43,718 nucleotides of DNA from RGIG3009 sp045595845 (GCA_045595845.1 JAZOBF010000053.1:1-43718); one strand, 5' to 3'; positions 8,356 through 16,905 are shown, counted from the first letter of the stretch. Translations and numbers: made by a program. Notes: generated by a model from the letters alone, not told the origin.

Positions 8356-10518
8356 ATGACATTCCGAAAACCGGCATGGCTGGATCGGGTACTTGCGACA
8401 CTGTCCACAAAAAAGAGTCGCGGCATTTTGGCATTTGTCGGCAAATGTCTGCTGACCATCGGGCTTGTGATCGTACTGACAGGCTGTATCGTCGCATGCG
8501 TGCTGACGGTGTATGTTGCCACAAACTTTACGGGGCAGTCTAACCTGCCCGATGTGGACTCCATCAACCAAAACCAAACCAGCATTGTCATGACGCTCAA
8601 TGAAACGACCGGCCAATATGAGGAATTTCAGCGTCTGAGCGGTATCAAGCGCATCTGGACACCGCTGAGTGAAATGCCGGTTAATATGCAAAATGCCATC
8701 GTCGCCATTGAAGACGAACGGTTTAACGAGCACTACGGTGTGGACTGGAAGCGTACCATCTCGGCGTTTGCCAATCTGGTATTGCACTTTAATCAGACCG
8801 AATACGGCGGCTCGACCTTAACACAACAGTTAATCAAGGTCATGACCGGCAACAACGACCATTCCATTCAACGAAAAATCACAGAAATTCTGTCGGCGGT
8901 GGAAATGGAAAAATACTACTCCAAAGACGAAATCCTGCAAGCGTATCTCAACATGATGCCGCTTGCAAGCAATGTAACGGGTGTTGGCGCGGGCGCTAAC
9001 TATTTCTTTGGTAAAGAAGCGAGTGAACTGACGCTCGCACAGTGCGCCGCGCTTGCCGCCATGACCAACAACCCCGTACGATATAACCCGTATACCAAAC
9101 CCGAAAACCTGCGCACCCGTCAGCGCACCGTCTTGTACAAAATGTATGAGCTCGATTTCATCACGGCGGACGAGTATAAGCAGGCACTTGGTGAGGAACT
9201 GTATTTCAAGAGCAGTGCGAAGACCGCCACGGTCAACGACTGGTATACCGATATGCTGATCGACGATGTGACCTATGCGTTGGTGGACACCTACGGGTAC
9301 ACCGAAGCACAAGCACGGAATATGGTTTTTTACGGCGGTCTGACTATCTATTCCTGTGAAAACCCCTCCCTTCAGAAAAAAGCGGAAGCGATTTACGCCA
9401 ACGACGAAAACTATCCGGATGCCTTGCTGAGCGATACGGTACAGCCGCAAGCGGCAATCTATGTCATGGACTATACCGGTAAGACGGTGGCGGTTGTTGG
9501 CGGTCGCGGCGAAAAGAAAGCGGACCGCATTCTTAACCGTGCCATCAGTTCCATCCGTCAACCCGGTTCTTCCATGAAACCGCTTGCCGTGTATGCCCCC
9601 GCTGTCCAGTTGAACCTTATTCACTATTCGTCACGGTTACCCGACTGTTATATCACGCTCAAGGACGGCACCAAGTGGCCGAAAAACTACAATCAAACTA
9701 CCCCCCAAGACAACGGCATGACCATTGTTGATATCGCCGTTCAGACCTCCATGAACACCGTGGCGGCACAAATCGTGCAACAACTCACGCCGCAGCGCTC
9801 GTTCAGTTTCCTGACGGGCCCCTTAAACTTTACCTCGCTTGTCACTTCCGACAGTAACGGTAACACCGATATTGACTATGCGCCGATGGCACTCGGCGGT
9901 CTGACCAACGGCGCCTATCCCCGCGAAATGGCGGCCGCATACCAAATCTTCGGAAACGGTGGCTATTACAACGAGCCGTATTCGTTTACAAAGGTTGAGC
10001 AAAACGGCAATGTGATTTTACAACAGCGCTATTCGCCCGTACAAGTGTTGGACGAATCCTCAGCGTATGTCATGAACCGTCTGTTACAAACCGTTGTACG
10101 CGGTACAAACGGTGCTACGGCAGGCGCTTTGAAAAAATCCTGGGGTGATTGGGAAATCTTTGCAAAAACCGGTACCACCCAACAAAACAATGACGTGTGG
10201 CTGGTAGCGGGTACCCCAAAATATGTTGCGGCAAGTTGGTTTGGTTATGATAAAAACCAAGTACTCACCAATAAGCAGACCTCGGCGGCGCGCAATCTTT
10301 GGAATAAAACCATGTTGGCACTTCATGAGGGCTTGGAAGCCATGTCCTTCGAACGCAAGGGCAACACGGTCGAGCTGGAATTTTGTACCGAAACCGGTGA
10401 ACTCGCTACCGATAAATGTCCGTCCAAACGCATCGGTGTGTACAAGCAAAACTACCAACCCGAACCGTGCAGCAAACACGGTCCCACCGTTGTCGGCGGC
10501 ACCGTTGCCACAGAATAA
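8356..10518 (+). CDS. Class A penicillin-binding protein (transglycosylase/transpeptidase)
   Basis: This bifunctional enzyme polymerises and cross-links peptidoglycan outside the cell. The 720-residue protein has a cytoplasmic tail, one membrane anchor at about residues 30-55, a GT51 transglycosylase domain with the catalytic-Glu motif AIEDERFNEHYG (about 118-129) and GGSTLTQQLIK, and a transpeptidase domain with SSMK as the serine motif, SMN as the second motif and KTGTT as the third. It ends in a short Cys-containing tail. The start at 8356 follows AAGGAGG. It stands alone between a divergent promoter region and a strong terminator. It is PBP1A/PonA-like; I do not assign a specific paralogue name. 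Confidence 0.92.
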   Translation: MTFRKPAWLDRVLATLSTKKSRGILAFVGKCLLTIGLVIVLTGCIVACVLTVYVATNFTGQSNLPDVDSINQNQTSIVMTLNETTGQYEEFQRLSGIKRIWTPLSEMPVNMQNAIVAIEDERFNEHYGVDWKRTISAFANLVLHFNQTEYGGSTLTQQLIKVMTGNNDHSIQRKITEILSAVEMEKYYSKDEILQAYLNMMPLASNVTGVGAGANYFFGKEASELTLAQCAALAAMTNNPVRYNPYTKPENLRTRQRTVLYKMYELDFITADEYKQALGEELYFKSSAKTATVNDWYTDMLIDDVTYALVDTYGYTEAQARNMVFYGGLTIYSCENPSLQKKAEAIYANDENYPDALLSDTVQPQAAIYVMDYTGKTVAVVGGRGEKKADRILNRAISSIRQPGSSMKPLAVYAPAVQLNLIHYSSRLPDCYITLKDGTKWPKNYNQTTPQDNGMTIVDIAVQTSMNTVAAQIVQQLTPQRSFSFLTGPLNFTSLVTSDSNGNTDIDYAPMALGGLTNGAYPREMAAAYQIFGNGGYYNEPYSFTKVEQNGNVILQQRYSPVQVLDESSAYVMNRLLQTVVRGTNGATAGALKKSWGDWEIFAKTGTTQQNNDVWLVAGTPKYVAASWFGYDKNQVLTNKQTSAARNLWNKTMLALHEGLEAMSFERKGNTVELEFCTETGELATDKCPSKRIGVYKQNYQPEPCSKHGPTVVGGTVATE

Positions 10519-10530
10519 GTAGTGGTTTTT

Positions 10531-10580
10531 ACAGGGTGTCCGTGTCCACAGAGCACGGACACCCTGTTTTCTTTTCTTTT
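10531..10580 (+). terminator. Rho-independent terminator after the PBP gene
   Basis: A perfect 14-bp stem (10531-10544 with 10554-10567, loop of nine) is followed by a T-rich run interrupted by single C residues. Confidence 0.9.
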
Positions 10581-10604
10581 TATTAAAAATATTGAAATTT
10601 TCCC

Positions 10605-10633
10605 TTGATTTTTGAATTTTACTGTGGTATAGT
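10605..10633 (+). promoter_or_regulatory. Promoter of the pheB-hom-lysC operon
   Basis: TTGATT (10605-10610) and TATAGT (10628-10633) are separated by 17 bases, about 44 bases before the pheB start. Confidence 0.65.
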
Positions 10634-10676
10634 GTTTTCATTCGCGACACGCTTGTTTGTGGGTGGTGGACAGTTT

Positions 10677-11135
10677 ATGGGTCAAAACGGCGAATGGATA
10701 TTGGTGCGTGCGGATGTGCTCCCGGAGGTATACCGTAAGGTGCTTCAGGTAAATGAGGCACTCGCTTTCGGGCGTTGTTCTTCGGTCAGCGAGGCGGTAC
10801 GGACGGTAGGGCTCTCGCGTAGTGCCTATTATAAGTATAAAGATACGGTCGCACCGTATTTAAACGACACAACCGACGCCGTGTTCACAACAGTGGAGCT
10901 TGTTTTGCAAGATTCACCCGGTGTGCTGTCGGGTTTGCTCTCGGCATTCGCTAAGGTGGGCGCCAACATCGTCACGGTCAACCAGCGATCTCCGGAAGAC
11001 GGCAGTGCCTGTGTGTCCATCTGTGCCCGTACCGATGGTATGTCACAGTCAATGGATAAATTCGCAACAACCCTGTCGCATATTCCCGGCGTTCAGCGTG
11101 TCAGCGCCATCGCTCAGAAAGGCGGAGAAGTATAA
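10677..11135 (+). CDS. pheB: PheB/UPF0735 ACT-domain protein
   Basis: This 152-residue protein resembles Bacillus PheB (UPF0735). The N-terminal part (about 1-65) has ILVRADVLPEVYRKVLQV and a helix-turn-helix-like segment SVSEAVRTVGLSRSAYYKYKD. The C-terminal ACT domain (about 72-145) contains the ligand-site pattern DSPGVLSGLLSAFAKVGANI. ACT domains bind amino acids, so a sensing role for an aspartate-family amino acid is plausible, but no enzyme activity is visible. It directly abuts hom: its TAA is followed at once by the hom ATG, so translation is coupled. The start at 10677 fits the family N-terminus, although its ribosome site (GGTGG) is weak. Confidence 0.82.
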   Translation: MGQNGEWILVRADVLPEVYRKVLQVNEALAFGRCSSVSEAVRTVGLSRSAYYKYKDTVAPYLNDTTDAVFTTVELVLQDSPGVLSGLLSAFAKVGANIVTVNQRSPEDGSACVSICARTDGMSQSMDKFATTLSHIPGVQRVSAIAQKGGEV

Positions 11136-12362
11136 ATGATAGCAGTAGCAATTTTAGGTCACGGTGTTGTGGGCTCAGGTGTAGCGGAAGTCCTGTTACA
11201 AAATGCCGACACCATCACCCGCAAAGCGGGGAATGCCTTGGTCGTCAAACGCATTTTGGATCTGCGCAGTTTTCCCGACCTTCCTTACGCCGACCTGTTC
11301 ACCACGGATTTTGACACCATTCTTCATGATGACGAAATTCGCATTGTGGTGGAAACCATGGGCGGTCTTCATCCGGCATATGATTTTGTGAAAGCGTGTT
11401 TGCTTGCCGGCAAAAGCGTCGTTACCTCCAACAAAGAACTGGTCGCCGCAAAAGGCGATGAATTGTTGGCGATTGCCGCGGAGCACAACCTCAATTTCTT
11501 GTTTGAAGCCAGCGTTGGTGGCGGTATTCCGATTCTGCGTCCGTTGTATCAATGTTTGGCAGCAAACGAAATTGAAGAAATTGCGGGTATTCTAAACGGA
11601 ACGACCAACTTTATGCTTACCCGCATGGTACACGACGGCATGGATTTTAACAGTGCGCTGTCACTGGCTCAACAGCTCGGTTACGCCGAACGGGATCCGT
11701 CGGCGGATGTAGACGGGCACGACGCCTGCCGCAAAATATGCATTTTGGCGGCACTGGCTTTCGGCAAGCATGTCTACCCCGAGCAGGTATACACCGAAGG
11801 CATTTCGGCCATCACACCGGCCGATGTCCGATACGCCGCCGCCATGGGCCGTGTCATCAAATTGATCGGCAAGGTCAAAAAGCAAGGCAACCGTATCCAG
11901 TGTATGGTCTCACCGCTCTTGATTCCGAATGACAATTTACTTGCCGATGTCAACGATGTCTTTAACGGAATTTTGGTGCGCGGTAACGCAGTGGGCGATG
12001 TGGTATTTTACGGACGCGGTGCGGGAAAACTTCCTACTGCCTCTGCTGTTGTCGCGGATGTGATCGATGAAGCACAGCATTTGGAGCAACGCAAACCCCT
12101 GTGCTGGGAAACGGGTTCTCCCGACTATGTTTCGGATCACGCCGACAACGAAAGTGCCGTCCTTCTTCGCTTTGAAACGGCGGATAAGCAAGCCTTACTC
12201 AAAGATTTGCAATCAGCACTTGGCGAGGTTTCCGTTGTGACTTGTGCGGAGGCGCCCTCAAATGAACTCGCCGTTGTCACCACCGTGATGAGCGAGCGTC
12301 AAGTAGACAAAGGTTTGACGGTACTCGGTAATCAACCGATCTCTCGTCTGCGCCTGTTATAA
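11136..12362 (+). CDS. hom: Homoserine dehydrogenase
   Basis: The enzyme reduces aspartate semialdehyde to homoserine, the branch to threonine and methionine. The 408 residues start with the dinucleotide-binding fold AILGHGVVGSGVAEVL. Next come the NAD(P) and substrate segments TSNKELVAAKGDEL and ASVGGGIPILRPL, then GILNGTTNFML, DPSADVDGHDACRKI (catalytic region) and GRGAGKLPTASAVVADV. The last 75 residues form an ACT domain, the usual site of threonine feedback. Second gene of the pheB-hom-lysC operon; no thrB or thrC is nearby. Confidence 0.96.
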   Translation: MIAVAILGHGVVGSGVAEVLLQNADTITRKAGNALVVKRILDLRSFPDLPYADLFTTDFDTILHDDEIRIVVETMGGLHPAYDFVKACLLAGKSVVTSNKELVAAKGDELLAIAAEHNLNFLFEASVGGGIPILRPLYQCLAANEIEEIAGILNGTTNFMLTRMVHDGMDFNSALSLAQQLGYAERDPSADVDGHDACRKICILAALAFGKHVYPEQVYTEGISAITPADVRYAAAMGRVIKLIGKVKKQGNRIQCMVSPLLIPNDNLLADVNDVFNGILVRGNAVGDVVFYGRGAGKLPTASAVVADVIDEAQHLEQRKPLCWETGSPDYVSDHADNESAVLLRFETADKQALLKDLQSALGEVSVVTCAEAPSNELAVVTTVMSERQVDKGLTVLGNQPISRLRLL

Positions 12363-12382
12363 CCAAAAAAGGAGAATTTGCA

Positions 12383-13591
12383 ATGCTTATTGTACAAAAA
12401 TTCGGCGGCAGTTCCGTTGCGGATGCCGAAAAAGTCATGAATGTCGCTCGACGGGTAACCGACACATTCCGCGCCGGCAACGAGGTGGTTGTAGTGGTAT
12501 CCGCACAGGGTGATACCACGGATGATCTCATCGCCAAAGCGAAAGAGCTTACCCCAAATCCGAGCAAACGCGAAATGGATATGCTGATGTCCGCAGGTGA
12601 ACAGATTTCAATTGCCTTGCTTGCCATGGCTTGTGAAAGCTTAGGTTGCCCTGCCGTTTCGCTTCTTGGTTGGCAAGCCGGCTTCTCCACCGACTCGAAA
12701 TATTCTGCCGCTCGTATCAAAGCGGTCAAGGCGGAACGCATCCGCGCCGAGTTGGATAAGAAAAAGATCGTCATCGTTGCCGGTTTCCAAGGCATTAACA
12801 AATATGATGATGTCACCACGCTCGGCCGAGGCGGTTCGGATACCAGTGCTGTTGCGATTGCGGCGGCAATGAACGCCGATCTATGCCAGATTTATACCGA
12901 TGTTGAGGGCGTTTACACCGCCGATCCCCGCAAAGTTCCGAACGCCAAAAAACTCGACGAGATCACCTACGACGAAATGTTGGAGCTTGCCACATTAGGT
13001 GCACAGGTGCTCAACAACCGCTCCGTCGAAATGGCGAAAAAATACAACATTGAACTTGAAGTTCGTTCAAGCCTTAAAGATGTTCCCGGCACCAAAGTGA
13101 AGGAGGTCACCAAAATGGAAAAAATGTTAATTAAAAGTGTTGCAAAAGATACCGATGTTGCTCGCGTGATGGTCGTGGGGATTCCGGATGAACCGGGCAT
13201 TGCGTTTAAAATCTTCTCCCGCGTTGCACAAGCACATGTCAATGTGGATATCATTCTGCAATCGGTCGGCCGTGACGGCACCAAGGACATCACCTTTACC
13301 GTTCCCGCGGGTGAGGGCGAAAGAACCGTGGAAGCTCTGCGCGAGTATTGCAACCACTTAAACGCGAAAAGCCTTTCCTACGATACCGACATCGCCAAAG
13401 TTTCGATTGTGGGTGCCGGTATGGAAACCCACGAAGGTGTCGCCTCTCGTATGTTCGGTGCGTTGTCGGAAGCAAACATCAACATTCAAACCATTTCCAC
13501 CAGCGAAATCAAAATTTCGGTGCTGATTGATCGCGCCGACGCGGACCGCGCAGTTGCGGCGGTGCACGGTGCATTCTTCGACGAAGAATAA
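12383..13591 (+). CDS. lysC: Aspartate kinase, alpha subunit (full length)
   Basis: The enzyme phosphorylates aspartate, the first step to lysine, threonine, methionine and diaminopimelate. The 402-residue protein has the kinase domain with VQKFGGSSVAD (4-14), TTLGRGGSDTSAVA and YTDVEGVYTADPR, then two ACT domains from about residue 260 containing DEPGIAFKIFSRV and the end MFGALSEANINIQTISTSEIKIS. The size and ACT layout match Bacillus aspartokinase II, which makes two products from one gene; an internal start is present here too (see next entry). It follows hom by 20 bases, with AAAGGAG before the ATG. Confidence 0.96.
   Translation: MLIVQKFGGSSVADAEKVMNVARRVTDTFRAGNEVVVVVSAQGDTTDDLIAKAKELTPNPSKREMDMLMSAGEQISIALLAMACESLGCPAVSLLGWQAGFSTDSKYSAARIKAVKAERIRAELDKKKIVIVAGFQGINKYDDVTTLGRGGSDTSAVAIAAAMNADLCQIYTDVEGVYTADPRKVPNAKKLDEITYDEMLELATLGAQVLNNRSVEMAKKYNIELEVRSSLKDVPGTKVKEVTKMEKMLIKSVAKDTDVARVMVVGIPDEPGIAFKIFSRVAQAHVNVDIILQSVGRDGTKDITFTVPAGEGERTVEALREYCNHLNAKSLSYDTDIAKVSIVGAGMETHEGVASRMFGALSEANINIQTISTSEIKISVLIDRADADRAVAAVHGAFFDEE
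13115..13591 (+). CDS. Aspartate kinase beta subunit from in-frame internal start
   Basis: Inside lysC an AAGGAGG site (13100-13106) sits eight bases before an in-frame ATG at codon 245. Translation from there gives 158 residues holding only the ACT regulatory domains (MEKMLIKSVAKD...). Bacillus subtilis aspartokinase II beta starts at an equivalent internal Met, so a second product is likely. The site also encodes conserved residues, so chance is not fully excluded. Confidence 0.7.
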   Translation: MEKMLIKSVAKDTDVARVMVVGIPDEPGIAFKIFSRVAQAHVNVDIILQSVGRDGTKDITFTVPAGEGERTVEALREYCNHLNAKSLSYDTDIAKVSIVGAGMETHEGVASRMFGALSEANINIQTISTSEIKISVLIDRADADRAVAAVHGAFFDEE

Positions 13592-13594
13592 GTA

Positions 13595-13621
13595 AAAAAA
13601 GCCGCCACGGCGGCTTTTTTC
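13595..13621 (+). terminator. Terminator after lysC
   Basis: AAAAAAGCCGC, loop CACG and GCGGCTTTTTT form a short GC-rich hairpin flanked by A and T runs, four bases after the stop codon. Confidence 0.9.
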
Positions 13622-13641
13622 TTTATAAGGGGGTGCATGTG

Positions 13642-14748
13642 ATGCTGGGCTTGTATTTGCATATTCCGTTTTGTTCTTCCAAATGCCCGTACTGTGATTT
13701 TTATTCGCTGGTCGGTCAAACCGACGAAGACAAGGACCGTTATGTGCAGGCAATGATTCATTCCCTGCAACGGTGGTCGGCACAACTGAATACCGCGGCG
13801 GATACCCTCTATCTTGGCGGTGGAACACCGTCCTTGCTTGGCGCGCGCCGTCTTGCACGGCTTATCACCGCCGCGCGTGACGCGTTTTCGGTATCAGACA
13901 ACGCGGAAATCACCATGGAGGCAAACCCCGGCGACTCTCTTGATGAGATTCTGAGCGCTTTTGTCTCAGCGGGCGGAAACCGTTTATCGTTAGGGGTGCA
14001 AGCAGTCAATGACGAGCACCTGCACTTATTGGGCCGACGCCATACGGTATCGGATGTCGATACCGCCGTCACGGCGGTACACCGCGCCGGCATCGATAAC
14101 CTCTCCTTGGATCTCATGCTCGGCACATCGGGGCAAACCCGCGCCCATATTGCAGAGGCTGCCCGCCGTTTTGCCGACTGGGGCGCCCGCCATGTTTCGG
14201 CGTATTTATTAAAGCTTGAAAACGGCACATCCTATGCCGCCACCCCTCCGCCTCTTCCCGACGAGGACACCGCCGCCGCCTTATATCTGGAGACGGTATC
14301 GGCACTGGAAAAAAACGGCTACGCGCAATATGAAATCTCGAATTTTTCACACCCCGGTTTTGAAAGCCGCCACAATCTAAAATACTGGTATTTGGAACCA
14401 TATCTCGGTATCGGGCCCGCCGCCCATTCTTTTATAGACGGCAAACGATTGTACTATCCTCGCTCGATCGCTGCTTTTTTGGCGGGTGAGAAGCCGTTGC
14501 CGGAAACCCCCGCCGACACCGCGATTGCCGAAAACTCGCCCGCAGAATTTGCGATGCTCCGTTTGCGGCTGACACAAGGTCTTACCGAACGCGATTTTGA
14601 GCACCGTTTCGGCTCTCCTATCCCCGCCGATTGGCGTGAAAAAGCCGACACGCTTCCCTCGCACCTTGTCACGGTGGATAAAAACGGCATTCGGTTGACC
14701 CCCGAGGGGTTTTTGGTATCCGATGCGATTATTGCTCACATCATATAG
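13642..14748 (+). CDS. hemW: Radical SAM coproporphyrinogen oxidase-like heme chaperone HemW
   Basis: The 368-residue protein belongs to the HemN/HemW group of radical SAM enzymes. It begins LGLYLHIPFCSSKCPYCDF, with the three cluster cysteines in CX3CX2C spacing, then YLGGGTPSLL (SAM-binding GGGTP), EANPGD, RLSLGVQAVNDEHL and a C-terminal HemN-type domain. The short N-terminus before the cluster is typical of HemW (heme insertion) rather than true HemN. ATG at 13642 is chosen because AAGGGGG ends eight bases before it; an in-frame GTG at 13633 lies too close to that site. Single gene between terminators of lysC and the next promoter. Confidence 0.88.
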   Translation: MLGLYLHIPFCSSKCPYCDFYSLVGQTDEDKDRYVQAMIHSLQRWSAQLNTAADTLYLGGGTPSLLGARRLARLITAARDAFSVSDNAEITMEANPGDSLDEILSAFVSAGGNRLSLGVQAVNDEHLHLLGRRHTVSDVDTAVTAVHRAGIDNLSLDLMLGTSGQTRAHIAEAARRFADWGARHVSAYLLKLENGTSYAATPPPLPDEDTAAALYLETVSALEKNGYAQYEISNFSHPGFESRHNLKYWYLEPYLGIGPAAHSFIDGKRLYYPRSIAAFLAGEKPLPETPADTAIAENSPAEFAMLRLRLTQGLTERDFEHRFGSPIPADWREKADTLPSHLVTVDKNGIRLTPEGFLVSDAIIAHII

Positions 14749-14802
14749 CTTGATACGTTTCCCCTTTCGGTAAGCGACATATACAATACTCTCATACTCT
14801 TC

Positions 14803-14831
14803 TTGACGTTTATATCTATCTATGTTTTAAT
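14803..14831 (+). promoter_or_regulatory. Promoter for the two zinc-ribbon genes
   Basis: TTGACG (14803-14808) and TTTAAT (14826-14831) have a 17-base spacer, about 40 bases before the start codon of the first zinc-ribbon gene. Confidence 0.55.
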
Positions 14832-14872
14832 ATCCTTAGCAGTTTAATTTTTTATCAAGGAGTGTTAATCAA

Positions 14873-15397
14873 ATGAAAACACAAGCCCCTCGAAAGATCT
14901 CTCCTTTTGCGATCATCACACTTATTGTGAATAGTATTTTATTCAGTTTTTATTATTTTGCGGAAAGCGGAAAAACTTCTCTTTGGATTCTCGTGATAAT
15001 CGGATGCCTCCCCGCCATATGTTTACCTATTATCTCCAAAAGCATCCGCGCTCGCAAACAAATGTCTGGAAAAACTTTTGAAATAATTTCTCTCATACTC
15101 GGCCTGCTGCTGTTTTGGGCAATATACTTTAACCTAACAGAGTTACCTTTATGGCCGTGGCCGTATATTCTGATGGCAATTCCTTGCATTATATACGCAA
15201 AATGCTTCAAAACGGTTTCAGTTGAGGAAACCGCAACAAATTTCAAAACAAACGAAGTAGCCAACGACACAACTATTCCTCCTCTTTATTGTAGAAAATG
15301 TGGGGAGAAACTTCCATTTGAGAACACCTCTGTATGCGCCGTGTGTGGTACCAAAACACAATACACGGAAAATACAGGTGATAATGAAAAGGAATGA
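14873..15397 (+). CDS. Membrane protein with C-terminal zinc ribbon, function unknown
   Basis: I do not recognise a named family. The 174-residue protein has a basic N-terminus, hydrophobic segments at about residues 12-31, 36-55, 66-84 and 91-107, then a linker and a zinc-ribbon pattern near the C-terminus (CRKCGEKL and CAVCGTK, residues about 140-162). The ribbon would lie on the cytoplasmic side if there are four membrane spans. AAGGAG precedes the ATG and a promoter lies upstream. It overlaps or abuts the next gene, which also carries a zinc ribbon and a membrane segment, so the two probably act together. Confidence 0.7.
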   Translation: MKTQAPRKISPFAIITLIVNSILFSFYYFAESGKTSLWILVIIGCLPAICLPIISKSIRARKQMSGKTFEIISLILGLLLFWAIYFNLTELPLWPWPYILMAIPCIIYAKCFKTVSVEETATNFKTNEVANDTTIPPLYCRKCGEKLPFENTSVCAVCGTKTQYTENTGDNEKE

Positions 15398-15404
15398 AAA
15401 AACC

Positions 15405-15890
15405 ATGCGCTGTGTCTTTTGCGATCAAAAAATCCCATCCGATAGCGAATTCTGCCAATTCTGCGGAATGCGGTTAACAAAAGAGGAACCCGCCTCCGCT
15501 GCGCCAAATCCAGATCTTATTTCGGCAGAAAAAATTGTCGCTGGGCAAACACCGAACCCCCCTAACAAAGTCAAAACTCCAATGTTTAAAAGTAAACTCT
15601 TTTATAAAATCGTTCTTTCAATAACTCTTGTGATCTCACTCGGGTTAAACATCATCGTTGTATCGTTTTTGGGAGAAATCAAGACCACTCTGAACACCAT
15701 CCTGTTACAACAAACAACTTCCCCATATTCCAACGCCAATACGTGCGTCTACATATATGCTGAAAATGAGTATTATCATGCTCACAAAAAATGTCTTGGT
15801 TTTAAAAACGTTTTTGAAATCACCCTTGAAGACGCTGTGGGCCGCGGATATTCGCCTTGCAAATGGTGTGATCCCGAAATATTACATTAA
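15405..15890 (+). CDS. Zinc-ribbon, single-span membrane protein with Ada-like C-terminal Cys motif
   Basis: The 161-residue product begins MRCVFCDQKIPSD and has a CX2C-X13-CX2C zinc ribbon in the first 25 residues, a linker, one membrane segment (about 65-88) and a C-terminal part of about 45 residues. That part has the pattern YYHAHKKCLGF...LEDAVGRGYSPCKWCDP, which resembles the small zinc-binding module of Ada (YH-x3-C...GY-x-PC-x2-C-P). An alternative in-frame ATG at 15384 has AGGTG close upstream and would overlap the preceding stop; the 15405 start places the ribbon at the N-terminus, as is usual for such proteins. Function is unknown; DNA or metal binding outside or inside the cell cannot be decided. 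Confidence 0.65.
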   Translation: MRCVFCDQKIPSDSEFCQFCGMRLTKEEPASAAPNPDLISAEKIVAGQTPNPPNKVKTPMFKSKLFYKIVLSITLVISLGLNIIVVSFLGEIKTTLNTILLQQTTSPYSNANTCVYIYAENEYYHAHKKCLGFKNVFEITLEDAVGRGYSPCKWCDPEILH

Positions 15891-16116
15891 CTCACTTCCC
15901 CACGGAGGGGATTTCATTGTAGGGCATAGCCCTATGCGATACTGGCAGCGCTGGGGTACGCTTTTTATTGGCCTGCCAGCCGTGCAAGAGTTACCGTGCA
16001 CCCGTAAACGGGTTGAAAATTCGGCGGCTCCCCTCATCAGAGGGAGGCAAGCCACAAAACATTCCCTATTCCTTATTTGATTTCTACGCTTTCTTTTCAT
16101 CGCTAAAGCTCTTTTG
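15891..16116. other. Gene-free hairpin-rich stretch, possible ncRNA or palindromic repeat
   Basis: No coding frame fits here. Several inverted repeats follow each other: TCCCC/GGGGA (15897-15911), AGGGC/GCCCT (15921-15933), CTGGCAG/CTGCCAG (15942-15948 with 15973-15979), ACCCG/CGGGT (16000-16013) and CCCTC/GAGGG (16031-16044). A terminator follows at 16117. The stretch could be a structured RNA on the plus strand, the tail of the preceding transcript, or a dispersed palindromic repeat. Confidence 0.4.
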
Positions 16117-16142
16117 AACCACGCGACTATCGCGTGGTTTTC
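16117..16142 (+). terminator. Terminator, plus strand
   Basis: AACCACGCG (16117-16125), loop ACTAT and CGCGTGGTT (16131-16139) form a 9-bp stem followed by TTTTCG. It would end transcripts from the zinc-ribbon genes or from the structured stretch before it. Confidence 0.75.
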
Positions 16143-16151
16143 GTTATACAG

Positions 16152-16182
16152 AAAAGCCGAGTCTGACGACTCGGCTTTTTTG
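16152..16182. terminator. Bidirectional terminator
   Basis: AAAAGCCGAGTC (16152-16163), loop TGAC and GACTCGGCTTTT (16168-16179) form a 12-bp stem with A and T runs on both sides. It lies six bases beyond the PIG-L stop codon on the minus strand and after the plus-strand terminator. Confidence 0.88.
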
Positions 16183-16188
16183 TTTCGT

Positions 16189-16905
16189 TTATCGGCCTTC
16201 CGGCAACATGCGATAGGTATTAACGCGTTGTGACAACATACAGCGAGAGAAGCACTCCGCATACTCCGCACCGCACTGCTTACCACGGAACTGGTTCTTG
16301 GCATGGCTGGCGCCAAACGCATCGTTACCGGTGTGTGCGCTCAACCAACCATACTGGCTCTCATGGCACTGTAACGCTTTGGTTTTCAGCTCAATGGTAT
16401 CGCTGATATCCACATAGTCCGAGGGACGGAAGTCGCTGACACCTTCCGATTCCATGTAAAAAATAGCGGGAACCGTTTCAAGCACCGGATACTTGGTCTT
16501 ATAGTTCGGGATGGTGGCGATAAAGCTCGCATTAAAAGCAAGCAGCGAGGTCTCGGTATGATCGCGCATATAATCCTCATGGTACTGGGTGAAGATCATA
16601 TCGGGTTTGGTGTACCGAATCACATCCACCAGTTTGTCAATGGTGGCACGATCGTTTGAATCGACATACAGATCGTAAACACCCAAGTTAAAGTACTCTT
16701 TTGCACCAATGGCTTTTGCCGCCGCTTCCGCTTCCTTGACACGGATTGCCGCGATTTCATCGGGCTCCAATGTCATGGAACCGCCGCTGCCGTTCGTCAC
16801 GCCGCAAACATATACGTCGTCACCGCGGGCGACGCAACGCGCCAAGGTACCGAAACAACCAAACTCCGCATCATCGGGATGGCAACCAATTGCTAACACT
16901 CTCAT
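16189..16905 (-). CDS. PIG-L family zinc-dependent deacetylase
   Basis: The 238-residue protein is a LmbE/PIG-L type N-deacetylase. The zinc motif HPDDAEFG is at residues 9-16, and the third ligand region is DHTETS near residue 118. The family removes acetyl groups from N-acetylglucosamine-linked compounds, including bacillithiol and mycothiol precursors, cell-surface lipids and diacetylchitobiose. The substrate here is not shown; no bshA or bshC is in the window. The start at 16905 has AAGGGG upstream and fits the family N-terminus MRVLAIGCHPDD. It is divergent from rubrerythrin. Confidence 0.85.
   Translation of the reverse strand: MRVLAIGCHPDDAEFGCFGTLARCVARGDDVYVCGVTNGSGGSMTLEPDEIAAIRVKEAEAAAKAIGAKEYFNLGVYDLYVDSNDRATIDKLVDVIRYTKPDMIFTQYHEDYMRDHTETSLLAFNASFIATIPNYKTKYPVLETVPAIFYMESEGVSDFRPSDYVDISDTIELKTKALQCHESQYGWLSAHTGNDAFGASHAKNQFRGKQCGAEYAECFSRCMLSQRVNTYRMLPEGR

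Noticed and set aside
8830..9624. Minus-strand frame of 264 codons inside the PBP gene
   Set aside because: It is fully antisense to conserved PBP domains, with no ribosome site and composition typical of shadow frames.
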